Shown here piece after piece: positions 23,194 through 28,931 of a stretch of 64,000 nucleotides of DNA. Origin of the DNA: a virus; the IMG/VR virus record IMGVR_UViG_3300042889_002533, positions 1-64,000 of that record; one strand, given 5' to 3'. Both the position numbers and the translations under genes were made by a program. The notes beneath the pieces are model-generated. The model ran no database searches. It worked only from the letters and a program-made list of their open reading frames with translations, and had not been told where the DNA came from. Numbering within the stretch: position 1 is the stretch's first letter; each line of letters opens with the position of its first letter.

Positions 23194-23270
23194 GGCCGTG
23201 TAGCCGAATTGGTATAGGCAGCGAACTTAAAATTCGTAATCTGTCGGTTCGAGTCCGACCATGGCTACCA
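23194..23270 (+). tRNA. tRNA-Leu(UAA), short variable arm
   Basis: Stem GCGAA/TTCGT, loop CTTAAAA (UAA), CCA encoded, canonical T loop. Only 77 bases: the long variable arm of bacterial leucine tRNAs is missing. Confidence 0.88.
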
Positions 23271-23317
23271 TTTTATAGCTTAAAGGTTAATGCAACAAAC
23301 TCTGAAATTATGATTTG

Positions 23318-23325
23318 TATAAATA
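23318..23325 (+). promoter_or_regulatory. T4-type late promoter TATAAATA
   Basis: Exact consensus 5 bases before ATG 23331 of the GIY-YIG gene. Confidence 0.72.
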
Positions 23326-23330
23326 CTTTT

Positions 23331-23960
23331 ATGTTATATACAATCTATCAAGTAACCAATTTGCTTAACAGCAAGATATACATTGGAAAGCATCAGACAA
23401 CTAATCCTGATGACTCTTATTATGGTTCAGGTGTTGCACTGAAGAAAAGTATTGCTAAACATGGTAAAGATAACTTTAAGAAGGCGGTATTATTTGTATT
23501 TCAAACCGAAGAGGAAATGAATGCAAAGGAAACAGAATTGATTACTGAAGAATTTGTTGCTCGTAGCGATACATACAACATGGGAGTGGGTGGTGAAGGC
23601 GGCGCTCATTTTAAAGGCAAATCTCATTCGGCTGAAACTGTTGAACGTATCAAACAATCACTTGGTTCTGATGAGAATAAACAAAAACTCATTGAAGCTG
23701 GACGTAAAGCAGGCTCTTTATCCAAAGGAAGAAAGTTAAGTGCAACTGCTCGACAGAATATGTCTGACGCTCAGAGAAAAGCTATCTCCGATGAGACCAA
23801 GAAAAAAATTTCAGAATCATTAAAGAAATTTAATGAAGAAAATCCAGGCCACCTCAAAGGTCTAGTAAAAAGAAAACGCAAACCTTTAAGTGAAGAAACT
23901 AAGGAAAAGCTTAGACAAATTCAACTTAAACGTTGGCAAAATAAAAGGCTCGTAGCTTAG
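23331..23960 (+). CDS. GIY-YIG homing endonuclease (SegB/SegF-like) in the tRNA array
   Basis: 209 residues. MLYTIYQVTNLLNSKIYIGK is the GIY-YIG core (residues 1-20), followed by YYGSG and NMGVGGEGG. The C-terminal half has repeated NUMOD3-type DNA-binding segments (GKSHSAETVERI, SKGRKLSATARQNMS, RKPLSEETKEKL). Such enzymes copy themselves into related phages by cutting near tRNA genes. The last 15 bases including the stop lie inside tRNA-Met. Own late promoter. Confidence 0.85.
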   Translation: MLYTIYQVTNLLNSKIYIGKHQTTNPDDSYYGSGVALKKSIAKHGKDNFKKAVLFVFQTEEEMNAKETELITEEFVARSDTYNMGVGGEGGAHFKGKSHSAETVERIKQSLGSDENKQKLIEAGRKAGSLSKGRKLSATARQNMSDAQRKAISDETKKKISESLKKFNEENPGHLKGLVKRKRKPLSEETKEKLRQIQLKRWQNKRLVA

Positions 23961-24023
23961 CGGTTTTAAAGCGTTCGACTCATAATCGAAGGATCCTCGG
24001 TTCGAGTCCGAGCGGGCCCACCA
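23946..24023 (+). tRNA. tRNA-Met(CAU), elongator-like (or tRNA-Ile2)
   Basis: Stem TTCGA/TCGAA, loop CTCATAA (CAU), D stem GCTT/AAGC, canonical T arm, CCA encoded. Its first 15 bases are also the end of the endonuclease gene. Whether C34 is modified for Ile cannot be told. Confidence 0.85.
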
Positions 24024-24035
24024 TTTTATATACCG

Positions 24036-24189
24036 TCTCGCGGCGTCACCGCTAGTGTGTTCACGAAAGAACGTAACAAAACGGCAAGTTGTTACCCATA
24101 TGAAAGAAGCTTGTAGCGCAAGTAAAAATCGTAAGCCAAACGTTGAAGTGATGTTCAACAAAGGGTGCCCCGGCAGTTTGATGCCGTTA
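24036..24189 (+). other. Non-coding stretch with hairpins
   Basis: No credible ORF. Hairpins GTTGAA/TTCAAC (near 24140), CGGCA/TGCCG (near 24175), GTTC/GAAC and CTTG/CAAG are visible. Probably RNA units; not resolved further. Confidence 0.3.
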
Positions 24190-24259
24190 TCTCGCAATTT
24201 GCTGGAGCATGCGTTAAGCATTGCGCAGAAGGCAAATGATGCAATTCGTTGCAGCGAGA
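24190..24259 (+). ncRNA. Closed-stem RNA
   Basis: TCTCGC/GCGAGA closes the unit; inside are ATTTGC/GCAAAT (6 bp) and TGCAA-TTCG-TTGCA. 70 bases, tRNA-sized but no anticodon or T loop. Confidence 0.45.
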
Positions 24260-24269
24260 ATCATTTACT

Positions 24270-24406
24270 TTTATTGTTAAAGCATCTTTGGTTGATGCTG
24301 TCTGCCCAGACTATGACAATACACCGAACGCTGATCATGTTCAAGTGTGTAATGTAAAATGTGCTCATAGGCGCGTGAGGTGGTTCAATTCCACAGACAA
24401 TAAACA
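24270..24406 (+). ncRNA. tRNA-like RNA family, copy B
   Basis: First 36 and last 60 or so bases nearly identical to copy A at 21461. The middle differs in sequence, but helices persist: GTCT/AGAC replaces GTCC/GGAC, and GAAC/GTTC is kept with a different flanking stem (TACAC/GTGTA). A G-C in the GCGC stem becomes G-T. This supports a selected RNA structure. Confidence 0.68.
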
Positions 24407-24409
24407 TTT

Positions 24410-24496
24410 TTACAATGGAAATCGGTGAGTTAGGTGCATATTAGGTTATGCATACAGGCTTGAAATTCCGTGTGGGTCAATATCCATACATTGTAA
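24410..24496 (+). ncRNA. Closed-stem tRNA-like RNA
   Basis: TTACAATG/CATTGTAA (8 bp) encloses TGCAT-(8-base loop)-ATGCA and GTGTGG-GTCAATAT-CCATAC, a T-like arm. No CCA. Confidence 0.5.
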
Positions 24497-24508
24497 ATAT
24501 AAAAAGCC

Positions 24509-24602
24509 ATATGAAGGTTACGGGCTTCCTTCTCCAGCTATAAGGATTCATATAGCTAGTGCCAGTCCTGCATAACGCATTGAGAGTGCATACTCTATGG
24601 AC
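24509..24602 (+). ncRNA. Closed-stem RNA pair
   Basis: ATATGAA (24509)/TTCATAT (24547), then GTCC/GGAC enclosing AGAGT-GCAT-ACTCT. No ORF. Confidence 0.4.
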
Positions 24603-24613
24603 AAATTTTCAAT

Positions 24614-24688
24614 GGCTAGAGGGAATCTGGCGAGTGAATTCATAACGGGGTGCGACTCCCCGAGATTCCACAAACACTCTAGCCACCA
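24614..24688 (+). ncRNA. 75-base RNA with two nested acceptor-like stems and ACCA end
   Basis: Outer GGCTAGAG/CTCTAGCC (8 bp) followed by ACCA. Directly inside, GGAATCT/AGATTCC (7 bp) and a T-like arm CGGGG-TGCGACT-CCCCG, with only 17 bases where D and anticodon arms belong. Not a foldable tRNA, yet tRNA-sized with a tRNA end. Confidence 0.5.
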
Positions 24689-24692
24689 TTTT

Positions 24693-24780
24693 TGGGTATC
24701 ACTCCTCTGATAGGGAGAAGAAAAGAACAAGTCCCTGCGCTAGCAATGCAAACCCTAACACCTGAATTGACAGGAACCCA
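24693..24780 (+). ncRNA. Closed-stem RNA
   Basis: TGGGT/ACCCA encloses CTCC/GGAG and CCTG-AATTGA-CAGG. Weak closing stem. Confidence 0.35.
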
Positions 24781-24788
24781 CCTTTTTT

Positions 24789-24890
24789 AGAAGAGTAACA
24801 TAACGGCAGTTATGGTTGAGGTTCGAATCCCCATTTGTTGGAAACAACAATCTGGCGACTTATATTGGTTCAATTCCAATCTCTTCTGCA
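24789..24890 (+). ncRNA. 102-base tRNA-like RNA with two T-like arms
   Basis: Acceptor AGAAGAG/CTCTTCT perfect, then GCA. T arm ATTGG-TTCAATT-CCAAT at the 3' side. A second T-like element (GG-TTCGAAT-CC) and a hairpin TTGTTG-GAAA-CAACAA lie inside. No anticodon arm found. Confidence 0.5.
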
Positions 24891-24894
24891 TTTT

Positions 24895-24971
24895 TAGATA
24901 TGTAAAGGGAAGGACGTTCAGTTAGTCCTATAGTTTGCAAACTCCCGCAATCAAACTTTATGCCATATCTA
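24895..24971 (+). ncRNA. Closed-stem RNA
   Basis: TAGATATG/CATATCTA (8 bp) encloses AGGAC/GTCCT and AGTTTG/CAAACT. 77 bases; no CCA or T loop. Confidence 0.5.
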
Positions 24972-24987
24972 TTTTTCAATGCAACAC

Positions 24988-25048
24988 GCAACCGTATAGG
25001 TTGCTTCGATATAGGAATAGTCATAAAAGCTTAATGACGTACCATATC
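24988..25048 (+). ncRNA. Hairpin group
   Basis: GCAACC/GGTTGC, then GATAT...CCATATC enclosing GTCA/TGAC. No ORF. Confidence 0.35.
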
Positions 25049-25080
25049 TGAGAGGTTTTGACACCAGTGCTTGCTCCAAT

Positions 25081-25305
25081 TTTAACATCGGCGTGGAAAG
25101 CAGACACGCAGGAAAATGTGGTTGGTATGAAAGTGCTCTTGGAGATACACCGAGATGAGAGCATGAGTAGGCCGACCTTGACCGAAGAGAAGAGCCGTGT
25201 ATGGCGAGTAAACAGAATGCAAACCAACTCCGAATCGAGATTGAGAGGCATGTCCTGTTGGTAGTAATAACTACGTCTAATCAGAGTAGCGCCTGATATG
25301 TTAAA
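25081..25305 (+). ncRNA. 225-base structured RNA
   Basis: TTTAACA...GGCG at the 5' end pairs with CGCC...TGTTAAA at the 3' end. Inside, GTTGGT/ACCAAC and GCTCT/AGAGC nest. No convincing start or coding bias in any frame. Larger than a tRNA. Confidence 0.5.
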
Positions 25306-25317
25306 CATTTTCTACTG

Positions 25318-25384
25318 CTCCAGCAGCGACCGTTCGCTACGGAAACTGTAAAGCATGGCTTACAACACTGGAGGAAGGAAGCCA
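25318..25384 (+). ncRNA. Putative H-type pseudoknot RNA
   Basis: CTCCAG (25318-25323) pairs with CTGGAG (25368-25373). TGGCTT (25356-25361), lying inside that loop, pairs with AAGCCA (25379-25384) outside it. Connectors are 6 and 5 bases. A small hairpin CCGT/ACGG fills the first loop. Confidence 0.45.
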
Positions 25385-25425
25385 CAAAGCACCTGTCTGT
25401 TAAATGCGCGGTTCTTCCGCAATAG

Positions 25426-25538
25426 GGTGTAAAGATGACAGCCGGAAAGACGGCACAACGTCAGCAGGAAAAGCAGGTTCAATGCCTGTCGCGAATGGCC
25501 ATAAACCTCAGCGGGCCGGTAGGGATCGGACTGACACC
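25426..25538 (+). ncRNA. Closed-stem RNA
   Basis: GGTGT/ACACC closes it; inside GCCG/CGGC and CAGG-TTCAATG-CCTG, a T-like arm. Preceded by GCGG/CCGC near 25408. Confidence 0.4.
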
Positions 25539-25693
25539 TTTATCTGTCGAGAATATCTACACACGGCTGTGAAGACCTATGCTGATGATCCGTCTGAGGC
25601 GATGTAAATCGCTACAAAGTGGCCCTTCCATGATTCAGCGAAGATGCTGTATATACGTGAGGGGTATATGCATATACAGGTCTGACAGATAAA
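25539..25693 (+). ncRNA. 155-base structured RNA with 10-bp closing stem
   Basis: TTTATCTGTC/GACAGATAAA is perfect. Inside AGACC/GGTCT encloses GCGAT-GTAA-ATCGC, CAGC/GCTG and a TATATAC-rich hairpin. Confidence 0.5.
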
Positions 25694-25721
25694 CAATTTT
25701 TGCGTCCTATGCGTTTTCTCA

Positions 25722-25799
25722 CCGTTTTTGCGACGATGCAATTGAAGCGCAATGAGCGGAAAAAACGGATCAGGTTAGAGGTTATCCAGTAAAAACCTC
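25722..25799 (+). ncRNA. Two hairpin RNAs before a small gene
   Basis: CCGTTTTT (25722)/AAAAACGG (25761) with inner TTGCG/CGCAA, then GAGGTT (25778)/AACCTC (25794). Confidence 0.42.
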
Positions 25800-25808
25800 A
25801 CCAATTTT

Positions 25809-26030
25809 ATGACAAACAAACAAGTAACATTATACAAAGGAACTCGTGAAGAGTTTGAAGCAAAATATGAAGATTACAAACCAGTGGGAAAATCATTCAA
25901 AGAACAATTGGATGCTATTCAATCTATTGGAATGGTATTTTATTTTTTAGAAACATCAACTAAGGATGAAGAAGGTAATTATCTAATAAATCGTTTAGTT
26001 GAAAATGATTTCATTATAATCGCATCATAA
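25809..26030 (+). CDS. Unknown small protein inside the RNA array
   Basis: 73 residues: MTNKQVTLYKGTREEFEA then a mixed alpha/beta body and end NDFIIIAS. Codon use is protein-like and it is the only credible ORF between 24.0 and 26.9 kb. No promoter or strong ribosome site at its start; not recognised. Confidence 0.55.
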   Translation: MTNKQVTLYKGTREEFEAKYEDYKPVGKSFKEQLDAIQSIGMVFYFLETSTKDEEGNYLINRLVENDFIIIAS

Positions 26031-26035
26031 ACAAT

Positions 26036-26199
26036 TTTGCGGTCATTGAGGGGTATTCGTCACTAAGACGTTTGTGCAAGGTAGTCAACATAAAACGCAC
26101 GATTCAGCGATGAGTTAATGCAGTTGATAGAAATCGAGTCTTTCGAGGCGATTATTCGGTTGGGAACACATTGCACGATATAGCGACCTGAGCCGCAAA
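26036..26199 (+). ncRNA. 164-base closed-stem RNA
   Basis: TTTGCGG/CCGCAAA (7 bp) encloses GTGCAA/TTGCAC and ATCG/CGAT hairpins. No ORF. Confidence 0.45.
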
Positions 26200-26206
26200 C
26201 CCATTT

Positions 26207-26268
26207 CCAATTACCTGACTGCAAGCGGCTATACCTGATAAAGTAGTGCGCAGTAGGTCAGGAATTGG
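26207..26268 (+). ncRNA. Long hairpin RNA
   Basis: CCAAT, CCTGAC and ACTGC pair with GCAGT, GTCAGG and ATTGG in order, an almost continuous stem of about 15 bp with small internal loops. Confidence 0.5.
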
Positions 26269-26276
26269 TCAATTTT

Positions 26277-26343
26277 ATGAGAGGATCATACGGAGATCGC
26301 TAGGCCCATAGTCTAGAGAGGAGGTTAAATTCCTTCCCCTCAT
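26277..26343 (+). ncRNA. tRNA-like RNA with CAU in an anticodon-like loop
   Basis: Acceptor ATGAGAG/CCCTCAT (6 of 7), T arm GGAGG-TTAAATT-CCTTC, anticodon arm CTAGG-CCCATAG-TCTAG giving CAU but with C33 instead of U33. No CCA and a weak D arm. Could be a decayed tRNA-Met. Confidence 0.4.
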
Positions 26344-26345
26344 AA

Positions 26346-26445
26346 TTCGTATTCATACGCGATAAAGTATGACGCTGCTAAGAGTGTATCCTTAGATAGT
26401 CCCAGCCCTGGATGAGTCGTAGGCCGTAATGCTATGGGCACATCA
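26346..26445 (+). ncRNA. Hairpin-rich spacer
   Basis: CGTAT/ATACG and CTAAG/CTTAG hairpins; overall fold not resolved. Confidence 0.28.
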
Positions 26446-26622
26446 TTTTCTATCGTGCGTTTTGATCGCCCGAAGTATTCGAGGAAAACAGACTGGAAGG
26501 TAGTCTATATACACATTGAGTATGTAGGTGTTCGGCGAGACAGTACTTGTAGAAAAGTGAAGAGGGATCAATGAAAAGTGAGAGTCTGCAAAACGACACC
26601 ACACCTCTTCAGCGATAGAAAA
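26446..26622 (+). ncRNA. 177-base structured RNA with 10-bp closing stem
   Basis: TTTTCTATCG/CGATAGAAAA perfect, then CGTTTTG/CAAAACG (7 bp) nested inside, enclosing CGAA/TTCG and AGACT/AGTCT hairpins. Confidence 0.5.
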
Positions 26623-26647
26623 ACTTTCGTATATATAACTATACAAA

Positions 26648-26734
26648 TCCACTGTACCCTAATGGCAAGGGACCGCACTGTTAATGCGGCGTATATCCGA
26701 GAGGATTATGAAGGTTCGAGTCCTTCTGGTGGAG
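26648..26734 (+). tRNA. tRNA with Asn anticodon (GUU) on a class II body
   Basis: Stem CCGCA/TGCGG, loop CTGTTAA (GUU), T arm GAAGG-TTCGAGT-CCTTC. It has a long variable arm of about 20 bases and discriminator G, followed by CCC not CCA. Long arm plus G73 are serine-tRNA traits. Either a rebuilt tRNA-Asn or a tRNA-Ser with changed anticodon. Confidence 0.75.
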
Positions 26735-26763
26735 CCCTTTATTATTAACGACTTATATATAAT

Positions 26764-26838
26764 GGCTCATACGCATAGAAAGCGATGCACCGGATTTGTA
26801 ACCCGGATAGGAGTGTGCATGTCACTCATGAGCCTCCA
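26764..26838 (+). tRNA. tRNA-Thr(UGU), noncanonical loops
   Basis: Acceptor GGCTCAT/ATGAGCC perfect, D stem GCAT/ATGC, loop TTTGTAA (UGU), CCA encoded. The D loop AGAAAGCG lacks GG and the T loop is TGCATGT; both sides of the usual D-T loop contact are altered. Confidence 0.75.
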
Positions 26839-26845
26839 CTTTTAT

Positions 26846-26926
26846 GCAGGCGTTAGCGTAGCGGCCGAACGCACCTGATTTACATTCAGGCAATCACCGC
26901 AGGTTCGAATCCTGCCGCCTGTACCA
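26846..26926 (+). tRNA. tRNA-Val(UAC)
   Basis: Acceptor GCAGGCG/CGCCTGT, stem CCTGA/TCAGG, loop TTTACAT (UAC), canonical T arm, CCA encoded. Variable loop slightly long. Confidence 0.88.
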
Positions 26927-26950
26927 TTTCATAAGATGTATATATACTTT

Positions 26951-27586
26951 ATGAGAAAATTCATTTTGTTTTTAGCGCTGATGGCTGCCGTTCAATCATG
27001 CGCACCACAAAAAGAAACGCTGTTGTTGTCAAACCCACCAGTTGCACAGCTTGTGGCTCCATCGGTTGAAAAAGCAATCAGTGTTAAAAACAAAATCAAC
27101 AAAACGGTTGACTCACAGCGTGTTAATATAACAGCGGTTGACTCTGACATCAAACAGTCTATAGCGTATGCAGTGTTGGTCAAACCATACACTGATGTGG
27201 ATGCAAATGGCACCACGCATTATTCAGCCTTGATTCGTTACTTAAATAGTGCCGACACACATATACAACTGCTTACAGCTGCAAACACAGCCTTGATTGC
27301 CGATGAGCAATCGCTGCAAACTCTTTTGGATGCTAGTTTATCAGCCGCACAAAACAAGGATGCCGAAGCTGCGTCACTGATTGCAGCTGCCGCTAATAAA
27401 GACTTAGTGATAGCTGAAGGTAAGATCAAACTTAATGCCGCGCTTGCTAAAGCTCGTGTGTTAGAGCTTGATCTTGAAAACGCTGCAGCCTATAAGAAAG
27501 GCGTGGTTGCATTGGTTGCTCTAATTTTTCTCTATTTTATTTTCCGAGCAGTTGCTAGCATATGGTCGCCATTCTCTAAATTTTAA
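26951..27586 (+). CDS. Candidate unimolecular spanin (lipoprotein with C-terminal membrane anchor)
   Basis: 211 residues from the ATG 4 bases after a late-like TATATATAC. N-terminal signal MRKFILFLALMAAVQSCAP with a lipobox-like VQSC. The middle (residues 35-175) is Ala/Asn/Lys-rich and helical, suited to a periplasmic coiled coil. A transmembrane helix VVALVALIFLYFIFRAVA lies at the C-terminus. Outer-membrane lipid plus inner-membrane anchor in one protein is the u-spanin layout (as in phage T1), used to fuse membranes at lysis of Gram-negative hosts. Gln at lipobox -2 is atypical. Confidence 0.6.
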   Translation: MRKFILFLALMAAVQSCAPQKETLLLSNPPVAQLVAPSVEKAISVKNKINKTVDSQRVNITAVDSDIKQSIAYAVLVKPYTDVDANGTTHYSALIRYLNSADTHIQLLTAANTALIADEQSLQTLLDASLSAAQNKDAEAASLIAAAANKDLVIAEGKIKLNAALAKARVLELDLENAAAYKKGVVALVALIFLYFIFRAVASIWSPFSKF

Positions 27587-27591
27587 TATAG

Positions 27592-27599
27592 TATAAATA
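27592..27599 (+). promoter_or_regulatory. T4-type late promoter before tRNA-Ala
   Basis: Exact TATAAATA 11 bases before tRNA-Ala, with no ORF following. tRNAs downstream may be made late as well as early. Confidence 0.6.
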
Positions 27600-27610
27600 C
27601 AATTTCTAAA

Positions 27611-27685
27611 GGGGATATAGCTCAGCGGTAGAGCAGATCACTTGCACTGATAAGGTCTGCAGTTCGATCCTGCATATCTCCACCA
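27611..27685 (+). tRNA. tRNA-Ala(UGC), second copy
   Basis: Acceptor GGGGATA/TATCTCC with G3-T70, loop CTTGCAC (UGC), T arm TGCAG-TTCGATC-CTGCA, CCA encoded. Confidence 0.88.
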
Positions 27686-27688
27686 AAT

Positions 27689-27762
27689 GCGTTGTTCGTC
27701 TAATGGTAAGACTATTGATTCCAAACCAATAAACGTGGGTTCGATTCCTACACAACGTGCCA
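27689..27762 (+). tRNA. tRNA-Trp(CCA)
   Basis: Acceptor GCGTTGT/ACAACGT, loop TTCCAAA giving CCA, discriminator G, CCA encoded, canonical T loop. Confidence 0.85.
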
Positions 27763-27767
27763 TTTTT

Positions 27768-27842
27768 CCCTACTTAGCTGAGGCGGATTAGCGCAAGACT
27801 GAAAATCTTGAAAGGTTGGATCGTTACCAACAGTAGGGGCCA
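27768..27842 (+). tRNA. tRNA-Phe(GAA)
   Basis: Acceptor CCCTACT/AGTAGGG perfect, stem CAAGA/TCTTG, loop CTGAAAA (GAA), CCA encoded. T arm GTTGG-ATCGTTA-CCAAC with A54/T58 swap. Confidence 0.87.
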
Positions 27843-27855
27843 TTTTTTTATATAC

Positions 27856-27928
27856 GGAAGTTGTCCGGTTGGTCGAGGACACTGTCTTGAAAACGGAAGA
27901 GGGCGACGAGCTCTCCGTGGGTTCAAAG
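27856..27928 (+). pseudogene. Truncated tRNA-Ser(UGA)
   Basis: Begins as GGAAGTTGTCCGG with anticodon loop CTTGAAA (UGA) and a long variable arm, then GTGGG-TTCAAA of the T arm. It breaks off there; no matching 3' acceptor AACTTCC is found. The break is next to the HNH endonuclease gene. Confidence 0.65.
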
Positions 27929-27937
27929 GTTCGTTTT

Positions 27938-27945
27938 GTATAAAT
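27938..27945 (+). promoter_or_regulatory. T4-type late promoter TATAAATA
   Basis: Exact consensus 6 bases before ATG 27952 of the HNH gene. Confidence 0.72.
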
Positions 27946-27951
27946 AAACCC

Positions 27952-28797
27952 ATGGACTATAAGCGAATCTATAATGACCTTATTACATATCGTCAAAATA
28001 ATGTATTGTCTAATGGTTATATTGAAAAACATCATATAATTCCAAGATCGTTAGGTGGAAGCAATGATAAAGAAAACATTGTTTCATTAAGCGGGAGAGA
28101 ACATTATATTGCACATTTATTACTTGCTCGATTTAATCGTTGTAGTAAAACGGCATATGCTCTTTGGATGATGCAGATGAAAAATTCTAAAGATTGTGAT
28201 CGCCCTCGTATCAAGAGCGGCAGAATGTATGAATGGATTCGTAAGGAAATCATTAAGTATACTTCAAGGAATAATAGGATTACATCTAAAGGCGAACGTA
28301 ATAGCCAACATGGTACACGTTGGATTTGTAACATCAAATTGCAAGAAAACCGAAAGGTGAGTAAAGACGAACTTATTCTTGATGGATGGATTCTTGGGCG
28401 TAATAAATGGGTTGTCAGTACTTATGTTCCAAAGAAATATATTAACATATGTAATTTAGTTCTTCAATCAAATTCACGTATTATTTACGGCGAAGATATT
28501 CCCGATGGATGGGTAAAAGGAAAAAATAAATGGTTAACCCGTAAAAGAAAAGATACCAAGACTAGAGTTAAGAAAACTAGAGCCGAACTTAAATTTTTAA
28601 GTGATGAAAAACTCAAAGGATTGGCAAAAACATTATGGGCTGAATTTTTTATTAGTAATCATGAGTCTCTTAATTCTTTTGCAAAAGAAAAAGGCTTAAT
28701 AAGAATGACAATAAAAGGATGGTTTAAAAAGTATATACCTGAGTATCCATCAGATATTACAACCAAATCATTAAAGAAACATATAACGGGTACTTAA
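27952..28797 (+). CDS. HNH homing endonuclease in the tRNA array
   Basis: 281 residues from ATG 27952, after the late promoter; longer in-frame starts run back into tRNA-Phe and tRNA-Ser. EKHHIIPRSLGGSNDKENIV (residues 24-43) then SGREHYIAHLLLARF is an HNH core lacking zinc cysteines, as in T4-like phage homing enzymes. The C-terminal region is basic and probably binds DNA. Its last 10 bases lie inside the following tRNA-Ser. Confidence 0.8.
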   Translation: MDYKRIYNDLITYRQNNVLSNGYIEKHHIIPRSLGGSNDKENIVSLSGREHYIAHLLLARFNRCSKTAYALWMMQMKNSKDCDRPRIKSGRMYEWIRKEIIKYTSRNNRITSKGERNSQHGTRWICNIKLQENRKVSKDELILDGWILGRNKWVVSTYVPKKYINICNLVLQSNSRIIYGEDIPDGWVKGKNKWLTRKRKDTKTRVKKTRAELKFLSDEKLKGLAKTLWAEFFISNHESLNSFAKEKGLIRMTIKGWFKKYIPEYPSDITTKSLKKHITGT

Positions 28798-28877
28798 CCA
28801 GAACGGCTTCTGGGACCGCCTTGAAAGCGAATCGTGGGATTATATCTCATGGGGATCGACACCTCAGGTACCCGCCA
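28788..28877 (+). tRNA. tRNA-Ser(UGA)
   Basis: Acceptor GGGTACT/GGTACCC, loop CTTGAAA (UGA), long variable arm, discriminator G, CCA encoded. T loop ATCGACA is noncanonical. Same anticodon as the truncated copy upstream of the HNH gene. Confidence 0.82.
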
Positions 28878-28931
28878 TTTTAAAACCATATCTTTATAAG
28901 AAAAAGGATAATGTTGAATTTGGCGTTTAAT

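Noticed and set aside
24055-24357. Open frame over array RNAs
   Set aside because: Overlaps hairpins and the 24270 RNA; no coding signature.
25058-25607. Two open frames (25058-25264 and 25404-25607) inside the large RNAs
   Set aside because: They coincide with nested stems and closing helices; composition is unlike phage proteins here.
27808-27951. N-terminal extension of the HNH protein
   Set aside because: It would translate tRNA-Phe, the truncated tRNA-Ser and the late promoter; the start after the promoter is better.
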